Origin: Pratylenchus scribneri
Taxonomy: Eukaryota > Nematoda > Chromadorea > Rhabditida > Pratylenchidae
Assembly (NCBI GenBank): GCA_030063045.1
Contig: JAQSEB010000098.1
Span: 620,001-684,000 of the forward strand
DNA length: 64,000 nt
Direction of reading: 5' to 3'
A model generated the notes under the pieces. That model searched no databases and was not told the origin of the DNA. It worked only from the letters and a program-made list of their open reading frames with translations. Below, one piece after another: positions 40,641-52,800 of this stretch (position 1 is the stretch's first letter; every line of letters starts with the position of its first letter). The position numbers and the translations under genes are program-made.

Positions 40641-41561
40641 AAAGTGAGAATTGAAATGAAAAAGATTGAACACAAACGATAATCTATGCGTCGTTCGCCC
40701 TTTGTTAAAAAATGAGGGAATTGGCTGCCTTTATTTGGACATAAAAAAGAAAAATTTGGAGAGGAGAAAATGCACCGCGCAACTTGTCGATTCACTCAAG
40801 AATGTTGAAAATGAAAGGGAAAAGGGTAGATGGATGGATGTGCCATGGGGCAAGCAACATTTTGCATTAAAAGGGAGGAAAGAAGGAAAAAGAGAGGATG
40901 TGGATGGACTTGCCCAACATTGAATGAATTAATGGACCAAAAGAGGGGATGAATAACAAATGAATGAATGAATTGGAGGGGACAGATCCCCTCACCCTTT
41001 GAAATTGGCCAAGGAACGACCCCCGAGAGTGGGTGGGCGATGAGACACTCATCAAAAAGGACAAGAAGGAATGAAAAGGGGGATGCGCGGTCTCCTTTGG
41101 CCCATCATTTGAGTGAAGGAGGTTGGTGGGAGGGCAGACTAATCCCCGCAAATTGGCCGCCAGGGAATGGCCCCAAATTTGCATTGAAAATGAGTGGAGG
41201 CCAACAACTTCCATTCTCTTTTACATTTTATTAGGTTTTCCGACAGAATCGATATGAAAAGGGAGGGAGGGGATAAATGTTTTGAGTAAAATGGGTGAAA
41301 ATTGGAAGAAATTGGCCGAATGCCCATTTTAACCGCCAGCTGGAATTTGATGGCCAAATTAATTTGCTTGAAAAAAGCTTAACCAGTTCAAATCAAAAAA
41401 AAACGAATGAATCAAATGAAGGAATTGGGCGAATAGGGAAGAGTAAATTATTGGCCAAAAATTGGGGATTTTAGAAAGCTCAAAAGTGAATTTGTTAATT
41501 CAAAATTATTATTTAATTCCATAAATTCCTTTATTTGCTTTCCTCCTCTAATAAATTTTGT

Positions 41562-42548
41562 TCATGGCACTTCAATTTCGATGCCGTCCACGTCGATGGA
41601 ATTGAATTGGAAAATTCGCGGCCTGTGACGATGCCTGAGGAATATTTCGCGCAATTCTTCGCCGATTGCATCGGCCTGTGAAGTGAGAAAGGCCAAATGA
41701 AGTGGCGGCTGCCTGCCGGTCACCTGCACCTCCACAAGGGGTCCTTGGCATCGAATCGGTTTATTGTCCTTAAAAATAATGAATTCCAAAAAATTGTATT
41801 TCATTCATTTTGCCATCCCCCACCAAAAATCAATGTCCAATTAAAATTGAATTTCCCTCATTTGAGTCTCACCCTTTGCGAAATGAACTGTTGGCCCACA
41901 ATGACATCGCCAATTTGGCACAATTCCACCGTCAATTCCTCGGCCCTATTCCGCCCACTGGGCCATGGGCATCGAGTCCAGCGACGACTTCGATACACCA
42001 ATCTGCCCTCGTAAATGTACAGAACACCCGGTGGTAGACGCTGACAAAACGGAAAGGGGATTAGGCGAAGGCAACATTCTTTTTTGTTTATTTGGATAGA
42101 ATACTGGGGAAAGAATTTGTTTTTGGGCAATCATTGCAAAAAGTTAAAATATTTGTTTTAAAATGCATGAAAACATTTTGCAAGTGTGAATGGCAAATTC
42201 TTTGCATTTTGAATTGCCAATCATTCTCACCTGAACATTTTGCCTTGGAATTAACTGTTCCTTGGCCCCTTTTGGCCCATCCTCTTTCCCCTCTTCATCC
42301 TCCTTTTTATTTCGCCTCCTTTGCCTTCCATTGCTGCTGCTATTATTTGATTGTTGCGCAGTCCCGCCTTCCTGCACTTGAAGGGTGTCCGCCGATGGAC
42401 TATGCGGTTGATGATGGAGTTGGGAGGAGGAAGTGCCCGGCTGGGAATTGGCACTAATCGCATCGAGGATTAGACCCCGGATGTGCCAAAAATGGCGGAC
42501 CGACTCGTCCGGTGGTCCCGGATCCAGGCATTTGAACAAACAGCCCAT
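41562..42548 (-). CDS. Unrecognised gene, 3' exons
   Basis: Three or four minus-strand exons join in frame. The first (42548 down to about 42231) has CLFKCLDPGPPDESVRHFWH and a low-complexity basic/acidic linker (NNSSSNGRQRRRNKKEDEEG). The second (from about 42041) reads LPPGVLYIYEGRLVYRSRRW and ELTVELCQIGDVIVGQQFIS. The last starts DNKPIRCQGPLVEVQVTGRQ and ends DVDGIEIEVP at 41562-41564. The two last exons look like a compact beta-rich domain; I do not recognise the family. A possible further upstream exon (about 43667-43450) encodes FLANRPTEVTFVDFPP and YCPKRRQHSEEW. The start is unknown; the ATG at 42548 follows an acceptor (TTTTTTCATAG) and may be internal. Confidence 0.5.
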
Positions 42549-44220
42549 CTATGAAAAAAGGAATTGGGTTTTGCCAAAAAAGGGGAAAGAATTAGGCGGT
42601 GAAATTGGGGGAAAATGGGAAAAGGTGGTAAATGGGAGGGGATGAAAATGCGGGGAATTGGCCAACAGGAAAGGAAAGGGGGCTGGCTGGAGGTGCAGCC
42701 AAAGCTGGCTCAAGGCAGCCGTGGAGGCGGCCGGAGGTTTTGCATTCGAGATGGGCGGAAAAGGAAGGAAGGAATGGAAAATGGAAAGGGGGGACAAAAT
42801 GAGTCCGATGGGAGAGCACAAAATGGACTTAGGGGGATAGGGACTAGGGAGGGGAGTGGGAAGGAGGAAGAAAAAGTCGTGGCCAGTGCCACCACCAAAG
42901 ATGTTGGGGGAGGGGAAAAGCGGCGGCATATAGAAAAACGAGGTGGAATTGGCCAGGCTCAGGCTTGAGGTGGGGGAATGAATGAATGGAATGGGGGAGT
43001 GCGCGTGGGAAATTGTTGGTCCTACTCCCACAATTCCCCCTTCGCCCCTCTTGCGCTTTTGCTCATTTCAACCATTCCCCTTCACTTCTTGCCCCCTCCA
43101 TTCCTTCCACTTTGTTTTTGGCGTCATAATTGGAATGGAGGAACAGAGGAGGGGAATAAAGCCGAAAAAGGTGGCAGTGGCAAAAAAATGAAGGGGAAGA
43201 GGAGCAATGCCCGGCCATGACCGAAAGGGGGAATGAATGGATGGTGCCACGGAAAAGGGATGAGGAGGATGTGGCCAAGCGGGCGAGAAGGAAATGCTCC
43301 CGGCGGGAGTCAATGCCCAACAAAATCCCATATATCCCTCCTCCTGGCGGGGGATGGCCAATGGACTCGGCATTGCCCGATTCAATTTCCCCCACCTTCT
43401 CCCCTCCTCCTGTGCTTTGCTTTGTGCCATTCTTCACTGTGTTGACGGCGCTTCGGGCAATAAATTGGCGGAATTGGCGGTGCCCGGAGGGGAAAGGCGG
43501 ATGGATGGGAGGAATCGGTTGAGGAGGCATTGTCCTCCTCCCTGTGGCTGCCCCCGCTGTGCCGAAGAAGAAGCAATGGAGGGAAAGGGGGAAAATCCAC
43601 AAATGTCACTTCGGTTGGTCTGTTGGCCAAAAATAGGTCCTCCTCCCCTTTGGCTGCCCTAAAAGCAAATAGGGCCCGTCGCCGCCGAAAGAATGGGATT
43701 AGAACGGGAAGGGGAGGGGATGGTGGACTCAAAGGAGGAAAAAATGGAAGGGGAATGGGGGGTGGCAAGGGGAGGAAGCCGGGAGCAAAGGAGGAAGAGG
43801 AAGGAGGGGCACTTCAGCTGACTGAAGGGGGAAGAATGCTTAAGGCCGAAGGAGGAGATGGCCAAAAGAAGGGCAGCAGCCGCAAATGTGTGTGCTCTTG
43901 AAGGGAGAAGAGGGGGGCGACGACGGCTAAAAGTGGAAAAATGGGAACAGAGGCAAAAAGGGAAGGGAAGGGGAGAAAGCACAAATGGTTTTGGGCCAAG
44001 CAAAAATGGGAGGCAAGGCTAATTCTGACGAAGCGACGATTGGAAAGGACAGCCACTGGGAATGGGGGGGGGGGGGGCGGGAGGGGGTTTAGCGATGGCC
44101 TGTCAAGGCTAATCGCCTTTGAGGAAAAGCAAAAAGCAGAGTCCCCACGATCGGAGGCGGTAAAAAGGAAGGGGGAATGTAGGGAGGAAGGAATTAGAGG
44201 GGGATTGGCCAATTGGTTAT
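42549..44220. other. Purine-rich stretch with a 14-G tract
   Basis: The plus strand is strongly purine-rich (GGAGGAAG, AAAGGGG blocks), giving overlapping long open frames on both strands that are not credible as genes. A G14 run lies at 44064-44077. The region is probably intron or upstream sequence of the minus-strand gene at 41562-42548; one plausible minus-strand exon is noted there. Confidence 0.45.
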
Positions 44221-46841
44221 TGGACTTTCCCTTCCATCAGAGAGGTTGATCCATTGGCCAATAAGTTATTATTATTTTTTGGGATTGATGAGTTGCGAAA
44301 AATACTTCCTCTGGAGGATCGATTTTTGGCCACTTCTTCCTCTTTAGGCCAATTCCTCCCAATTTTCCATTTTTTTCAATTGTCAATGTTATAAAGGGAA
44401 GGGAGTGGGTGAAAGGGCGCATTGGTTGGTTGGGCTTATTTATTTTGCCAATTCTCCTTTGGGAATTCATATTCGAGAGGAGAGGAATTGGGGAAAAGTG
44501 AAATTGAAAATTGAGGGAATTGGCCAAAAAATACCCTTTTTAACATCGAAAAATGTGATGAACTTTTTTACATACATAGGTGTAAAATTGAAGAAAATGG
44601 AAAAGGAAATATTTACCCAATTTAATGTGGAAAATGTTAAAATGGAAATGAAAGAAAAAAGGAAAAGTGCTAGAGGAAATTTATTGGGAAAAATGAAGTT
44701 GGAACAAGGTAAAATCAAATCATGACATCATAATAAAGAGGAAAATAACAATGAATTTTATTAGCTAGAAGAGCTTTGATATTGAGAGTCTTTTTTGATT
44801 AAGTTGTTTATTTTAAATGTAAAATTTTGGTTGAATTATAAATTTTATAGATCAAGAGGAAAAAGGGGAATTAGACTGACATGAGTTTGATGGGATAAGG
44901 GGTACAGTATACCTAAAATTTGAATTAAATTCTGAAATGAAAATCAGAATCCCTTTCCAATTAAAATAAAAATGAAAGAAAAAAATGAATATATTGGAGG
45001 AAATATAATGGGAATAAAATTAAGAAGATCTTTAGGATTCATGCATCAAAATGAGGAATGGCATAGAATTCTAATAAAACTTCTTCCCTTTTAAGCGAGA
45101 AGAATATTGAGGGACTTTTTTTAGTTAAATTGTTTGCTTTTAATTTAATTTGATTGAATAAAAATTAGATCAAGATTAAATCCAAAATGATCACGCAATA
45201 TTCAATGACTATTAGTGATAAAAATCTCTTAGAATATTGGAAAAAGGATGCTGAAAGGATCAAAATAAAATGTGGAAAATGTCTTAATGAACGATGAATT
45301 GCTAATTTGAATGGAATTGGAATGGAGTCGGAATTGGATGAATGCGTGACCAGCATTTTTTATCAAATTGGCCACAGCATAGAATGTTTTCTGATGGAGG
45401 AATGCGCAATCTATTTTTGTTCCAAAAACATCAATTTATCCAAACAATTTTGTCCATCATCAATCTTCTCAAAAATAATAACACTTTTTGGAGGTCACAA
45501 CAAAATTAAACCATCTCCATTTTACCCAACTTTTCCCATGGCCCTTTGTGAATGAATGAATGAATGAATGCCATTGCCATCCTCCTCCTTTCCAATTTCC
45601 CTCATAATTTATCCTCGTTTCCTTACATTTTCGCCAGTTTAATTCGCCGGTTTGGTTTCACGCAGCGTTCCCCCTTCCATTTTCCTTCCTTTCTTGGGCT
45701 TTCCATCCAGCCGCCTAATTCCCCTATTTCCCTCCCTTTCAATTGTCATTTTTGGCGGCATCTGCCTCTTTCCTTCCACTTTTGGTGATTTTCTTTTAGC
45801 CGATTTGAGGATGGTCTGCGCATCCCTCCTTCACAACCACCACAAATCCTCCTCATCAAATGGCGTCGTCAATGGCCTTCATCCACTTTATCCAATTCAT
45901 TCCATTCATTCAATTCTTCCCCAAAATTCCCTCACTCAACTCAACACCTCCCATTCACTCCCCTTTTGTGCCCTTTTTCAGAATTCTGCCGGCCTCGATT
46001 GCGTATTCCCCACTCCCACCCATTTTCCACTTTAATTCGCGTCAAAATTGAATCCAAATTCCCAAAAATGGATTATCCGCGCATCACCCAATTCCCCAAT
46101 ATCCCATTCAAATTCAATGCACCCTTTCCACCTATAATCGTCCCATTCAATGTGCCCCTCCAAATTTTCTGTCTCTGGGTCACTAAAACCCCTCAAAACC
46201 ATTTCATTTCCAAAATTGGCCAAAAAGGGGGATCATCGACCACAAAATGTGGGGGAAAAGGAAATTAACGGGCGAAATTGCGGCGGAAATTGGCCCAACT
46301 CAAAACAAATGGAAACTTTTAGAGAGACAAAATTGCAACCCAATTTAGGGTAAAGGCGAGTGACCAATGCCCCCCAAAATGTGCATTGGAATTTGGCCCA
46401 TCCAAAAAGGGGGGCGAATTAATCCCCTTTTCCGCCTTTTCCTTCCTTTCCTTCTTAATTATTTTTAGCGCCCCTGGGGCCATTAAACCCTCCTTTTCGG
46501 CTTCCATTTCCCCCTTTCCTTTTGGCCACAATTGTTTGCCCGGTCCATTCCTCATTTTCCTCCTTCCTTCCCTTGCCCGCCCATTTTCGCACCCACATTC
46601 ATTGCCACTCCTCCCTTCTTTCGTCCATCCCATTTTCCCCCACTTTTCTCCGATTAGCCATTCTCTGGTGCCCTCCACTAAAGTTGCCCCTCCTCCCAAA
46701 TTCCTTTTTAATTAGCGCCAATCCGTGCGCACCGCCGCCACAAACTTTTTTTTATCCAATTTATATAATATTTAAGGAGGGAAAATGTTCCGCCCATCTC
46801 CACCATTAAATTCCTTTTGATCAAATTCATTGTCAAATAAA
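44221..46841. other. Spacer upstream of netrin
   Basis: 2.6 kb, AT-rich to about 45500, then pyrimidine-rich on the plus strand up to the netrin start. No domain-bearing open frame or RNA gene is seen; it is likely to include the netrin promoter and 5' UTR. Confidence 0.45.
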
Positions 46842-49800
46842 ATGGCCCCCAACATTTTGGCCATCCTTTTCCTCATCCAAATATTCCCAATCGCCCTCAT
46901 CAGGGCCGCCTATTTCTCCCAATTTTCGTCCCTTCGTCAGCCTGACCGTGATCCTTGCTACGATTCCGCTGGCCGCCCAGTCCGATGCGTTCCCGACTTC
47001 ATCAATGCCGGTGCCCAAAAAACATAATTATCCACTAATTCCTCTTCCCCATTTAGCCTTTGGCAAACCAGTGATTGCCTCAAGCACTTGCGGAATGAAT
47101 GGGAAACCGTCAAGGTGGGGGGCAAGAGGGCATTGGAGTTTGGACCATATAAAAGTGCCAAATTGTCCATTCCATCAATCCATTCATTCATTCAATGATC
47201 GGCCAATTTGTTCCCTCCGATCCAATAAATCAATCATCCAAACCCATTTTTCATTGTTTTGGACACTTTTGAGAGTCCGTTTTGTTTTATGTTTTCCCTC
47301 ATTCCGTTCCATTCAAAAGCCCATTGGAATGGAACCGGTCCATTCCATTCCCCAATTGTACGTAACAACAATAACAAAATACCCATTCCCCCATCCCCTT
47401 CTCAAGTACTAAATATTCTCCGTTTCCTTCTTTTATGCTTTTTCCCCTTTTCTGCTTTATTTTAGCTAATTCTCCCCTTCAACTGAATGTTCCCCCCTCC
47501 TCCGTGCACATTTACGGCCGTGGAAGCCGCGCAGTTTTGGGTTGATTTGAGGTGGAAGGGATGGATCAATTTGTGCTGGAAAGAAGGCAAAATATATGGA
47601 TGGGGATGAATGAATTTGATGTGAAAATGCAAATGGATTTGCCAGCCGGGGGAAATGGCCAAATGCTTTTCTCAATGGCAATTCTATATTTATTATTATC
47701 TGGATGGTTCATCTCCTCCCGCCCGAATGGAAGCAAAATGGGAAAATAATAAATGAAAAAAGAAGTGGGAATATATCCTCTATGCCCCTGGAAATGGAAA
47801 TTTTCGTTCAACAAAATTCTCAAATTTGATCCCAGTTTTCTCCAAATTTATGCCATTTTTGTTTTCGCCTTTTTCCATTGCCGATCGTATTTCTCATTTT
47901 GTTGTTTACTTTTCACACCTCCATTCTCGAATTGCGGCACAAAAATGCCCCAAAAAGGGCTAATCCCCTCTCATTTTGGCCCCCGCAAATTGGCCAAATC
48001 CTTCATTCCCGGATGTAAACATTTCTCTCAGATTTTGTGTGATGGAGGAATCGCCGGATGGGATGATGCGGGAACGATGCGAACTCTGCGATGGGGAGGA
48101 GGAACAATTGGCCCATCCGGCCCAGCTGTTGACCGATTTGAACAATCCAAACAATTTGACCTGTTGGGTCAGCGAACCGTCCACCATATTTCCGCATAAT
48201 GTCACATTGACATTGAGTTTGGGCAAAAAATTTGAGGTGAAACAAAAAGGAGGGTGAATGAAATTGGAGAGGGAATATTATTAATATTTTGGGCACATTT
48301 AATTGGATTAATGTGTAAATGATAGGCAAAAGGCTATGGATATTATTTTTGAACCAGTCAAACAAAAGCTTATTTGGATGTTTAAAATGATCAAAAATAA
48401 CAAATTAGCCTAATTCTCCAGATTACCTATGTTTCCCTGCATTTTTGCGGTCGTTTGGCCGATTCATTGGCCATTTACAAATAAGTTCACCCCATCCAAC
48501 CCTCAAATATTCATTTTTCCATTCCACGTCCAATAATCGAGGTCGAACCTGGATTCCAATGCAATTTTATTCCTCACAATGCCAGAAAATTTATGGTCGG
48601 CCAAAAGATGCCCAAATTGGCAAGGAAAATGAGCAGGCAAGTTAACCGAAAATATTGTTTAAATATTATTTGGCCATGTCCTCATTCTCATAATAATCGC
48701 AAAAGGGGAATATTTCAGAATGTTTTAAGCTTAAGCATGGGATTGGGATATTGTTTCTTTTTCCATGATTTTGCCCTAGGAAAATTGTGATTTTCCCCTT
48801 TCAAGGAAGCCCGCTGTACGGATGGCCATTCCCTTTCGCCGTTGGCAAATCGAATCGCATTTGCCACATTGGAAGCGAGGCCATCCGCATTGGATTTTGA
48901 ACAATCGCCGGTTTTAAAATGGCAAATAAAATTTTTAATTCCAATTTATTTTGTGCAGGTTTTGCAAGATTGGGTGACGGCAACGGACATTCGAATTGTT
49001 TTCAATCGACTCAGCGCGGATCAAGCTGAATTATATGGGCTGGAGGGGGAAGAAGAGGCTAAAAGGGTTAGAAGGCAAAAAGTTGATGAGAACAAAGGAA
49101 ATGGAACATTGCCGTCGAATTCAATGCTGGAATTGATGAATGGGGAAAATGAGAATGAAGAAAGGGGAGGTGGACTGAATTTGGACCGAATTCGGGAACG
49201 ATATTTTTATGCATTGGCCGAATTGGCCGTGGGGGGAAGATGCAAATGCAATGGACATGCGAGCAGATGCATAATTGATCGAATGGGAAGGTGAAACCTT
49301 TTTAATGCCGATTTAAGCTAATCAAAAACCAATCATCTTTAAATAAGAATACACCCACTTTTATATTGGCATTGAACGATTAAGTCAATTAATTTAGTGT
49401 CAATAAATATCCAAAATAAAAAAATTTGCCAAAATGATTTGTTTGTTGAAGGTATTCCTGCGATTGTAAACATTCCACAACGGGATTGGACTGTGAAAAA
49501 TGTCGTCCATTTCATTATGATCGGCCATGGGCCAGGGCAAATGCCGACAGCGCGAATCCATGCGTTGGTAAGTTCAGAAAAAAAAGAAAAAATAAAAATC
49601 CGCAAGAATATTTCTCCAAAAAGAGGGTCCACTTTACATCCATTTCGTATTGACAATTTTTGTAGAAAAATAGTGCGGGGACCTGGGATATCTCAAATAA
49701 TGCAAAAATTATTGGATTTATTATTATATTTACATAAAATAAAAAAAATAAGAGGGATTAAATTAAAGAAAGGAGGAATTCGTTTTATTTATTGAGAAAG

Positions 49801-52800
49801 GGTACTGTACACTTAAAATCAGAATATTCTGAAACACAAAAAATCAGAATTGTTTCCGGAAAATACAAAAAATCAGAATTGTTTCCGGAAAACACAAAAA
49901 ATCAGAATTGTTTCCGGAAAACACAAAAAATCAGAATTGTTTCCGGAAAACACAAAAAATCAGAATTCTTTCCGGAAAACACAAAAAATCAGAATTCTTT
50001 CCGGAAAACACAAAAAATCAGAATTAGTTTCTGGAAAACACAAAAAATCAGAATTAGTTTCTGGAAAACACAAAAAATCAGAATTCTTTCCGGAAAACAC
50101 AAAAAATCAGAATTCTTTCCGGAAAACACAAAAAATCAGAATTCTTTCCGGAAAACACAAAAAATCAGAATTGTTTCCGGAAAACACAAAAAATCAGAAT
50201 TCTTTCCGGAAAACACAAAAAATCAGAATTCTTTCCGGAAAACACAAAAAATCAGAATTCTTTCCGGAAAACACAAAAAATCAGAATTGTTTCCGGAAAA
50301 TGTAAATCCTCTTTCTCCATTAAATAAAATTAATTACCATTTTCATTTATATCCTCCTTTTTATTTTAATCCAATAATTCAGGGTTGCCAGAATGTCCCC
50401 CCACGGGGGGCATTTGCCCCCTTTTTGAGATTTTGCCCCCTTTTGTGCCCCCCGAGCCGAGTTGCCCCCAAATGCCCCCTTTTTAAAATTTTGTCATTTT
50501 TTCCCTTTTTTATTATTTTTTGGTCTAATTTTTCGCTGCGCGGCAAATTTTTGGTCTAATTTTTCGCTGCGCGGCAAATTTTTGGTCTAATTTTTCGCTG
50601 CGCGGCAAATTTTTGGTCTAGTTTTTCGCTGCGCGGCCATTATTGGAAAAATTTTTGCATTTTTGGCACTTTTTAAAAATGCCCCCCAAAATGCCCCCTT
50701 TTTTACTGAAAATGCCCCCCAAATGCCCCCTTTTTTTTCCAAAATGCCCCCCAAAGTAAAAATCCATCTGGCAACCCTGCAATAATTTCACATTTTTTTA
50801 CAATTTTCAAGTAATACGCAAACATGAAAACTTTGGTGTTGTGAATTTCTCTGCATATTTCTACTTTAATTAATTTATATCAATTTTATCCCACGATCCA
50901 AAAAAGTGCGCATCTCAAACGAATTTGTCCATTTCCATTTTCCCTTTCATAAAAAACTACGGTCTTCCCTTCCATTCCCGTCGTCGTCCATCTGCGCATC
51001 CTTTTCTTTGAGTGGAGGGGGATTAATGGATGGATTGTGGAAGGCGGCATAAATGGATATGTGAGAGGAGAAGGGCGCGTCCATTTTTGATGGGAATGAT
51101 TAATTATTTGCCTCAAGGGAATAAAAATACTTGACACTGAACCTTTTCCAATTTCACACTTTTTCCTTCTCCATTTTTTCTCCTACCAATTTCCGCCACT
51201 TTTCCCTTTTTGAAAACAGAGGAGATTAAGCCTCAAGGGAAAAAATGTTGTAGTTAGATGTTAGAATGAGGAAGGAAAGGAGGGATGGAAATGGAATGAA
51301 TTTATTTTGGAAAAAATGGGGAAATTTGCATAAAAACGGGGACCACCCTTGAATATAGAGGAGCGGGGATGACCCCGAACAATGGTGAATAAATCCCTCA
51401 CAATGAGAATATTCAATTTTACTGGCCAAATTTGGGGCCAATGACCCTCAAACCCTCCATTCGATTAGCCCTTTTTCCATTCACCAATTCAAATATTATT
51501 CGAAAAAATGAGCAATTTTCTCGGTTGCTTAAAAAATGAATTCATCCGTAAAAAGTTGGGCGAAAAATGCCACACAAAATTTGAGAGGGATGGAGAAGGG
51601 GGTTGCTCATCCATCCGAGGCAACCAACCAATTTACGGCGGGGTGAAGGGACAATAATGGATGGAGGAATTTGCCTTTCCAATCAATCCATCCCATTTAC
51701 ATTTTTCATCCGTTCGGGCGTGAATTGGATTAGATTTGGATGAATTGCTCATGTCCGCCGCCAATTGTGAAGGCAAACAATGCGCAAGGAGAGGGGATGG
51801 AGGAATTATTCTCGCAAAAATTGGCTATAAAGCAAACAAAAAAAATAAATTGAGGGAAATGGGCAGGAAAAGGGAATGATTTGGGAATATGATCAATTTG
51901 AAATGGAATTATTGAAATTGGAACGAATTATTTGGGGCAATTTTATTCGGATTTGAAGGAAACTAAAAAGAAATTTTGATTAAATTAATTTAAAAAAGGA
52001 ATAAATATGGAAATTGATTGTACATTTTTAGCATGTAATTGCAATTTGCACAGTCGAAAATGTCGATTCAATGCGGAATTGTATCGGCTCAGTGGCTTCC
52101 AAAGTGGCGGAGTTTGCCTGAATTGTCGGCACAACACAGCCGGACGAAATTGTCATGTGAGGAATAAATTAGTTGATGGAATATTTAACCAATTTAGTAT
52201 TGCAAATTGGGATACTACCGGGATCAGGGAAAGCCGATAACACATCGAAAGGCGTGCAAACGTGAGTGATTGTCAAAAATATGTTTTGGAAGAGAATTTT
52301 CCATTCAAAATTTAATTCATTTTTAAATAATTATTATCGATTATTATAAATGATTTTTTGAAGCATGTCTTTGCCATCCAATTGGCTCATTATCCCGAAA
52401 TTGCAATCAAACGAGTGGCCAATGCATTTGCAAATCTGGAGTGGAAGGTTGGGTCCAAATCCATAGAAGAATCAATCAATCGATTTGTGTTTAGGGCCAA
52501 CCTGCAATCGATGTGCCAAAGGATTCCAACAATCCAGATCGCCGGTCACCCCTTGCATTCGTAAGACAAAATTCCCTCAAAAATGTGCAATCAACATTTT
52601 TGAAGGTCCTCCACCTCCGGCAAATGCCATCAAAAATGGTGGCCAACAAAAAGGTGGTTGGATTTTTATATGAAAGAGTAGAGAATTTTATTTTTCGCTC
52701 TACAAAATCACACAAAAATTATCAAAAAATGGTTTGGAATGAAGAAAGTTTTAAGCATTTAAAAAATATATATGTTTAATTTGAATATGACGTGAAGAAT

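Larger units (their letters stand above)
38712..41561. other. Spacer with hAT element and satellite array
   Basis: 2.85 kb without a supported exon. It contains an 816-bp hAT-type element (39192-40007) and satellite array 2 (40205-40640). The remaining sequence is unremarkable; missing 5' exons of the cysteine-rich gene may be here. Confidence 0.45.

Noticed and set aside
42549..44249. Many overlapping 100-180-codon frames on both strands
   Set aside because: Purine-rich DNA has few stop codons in several frames; compositions are Gly/Lys/Arg or Pro/Ser/Leu-rich and mutually exclusive. Only one possible minus-strand exon was kept as tentative.
48422..48640. Frameshift or pseudogene lesion in netrin
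   Set aside because: An AT-AC intron at 48481-48527 restores the exact conserved peptide, and the rest of the gene is intact, so a lesion is the less economical reading; an assembly error remains possible.
49792..50559. Open frame of 255 codons over array 3
   Set aside because: Same translated satellite; it runs on into the hAT element without any domain.
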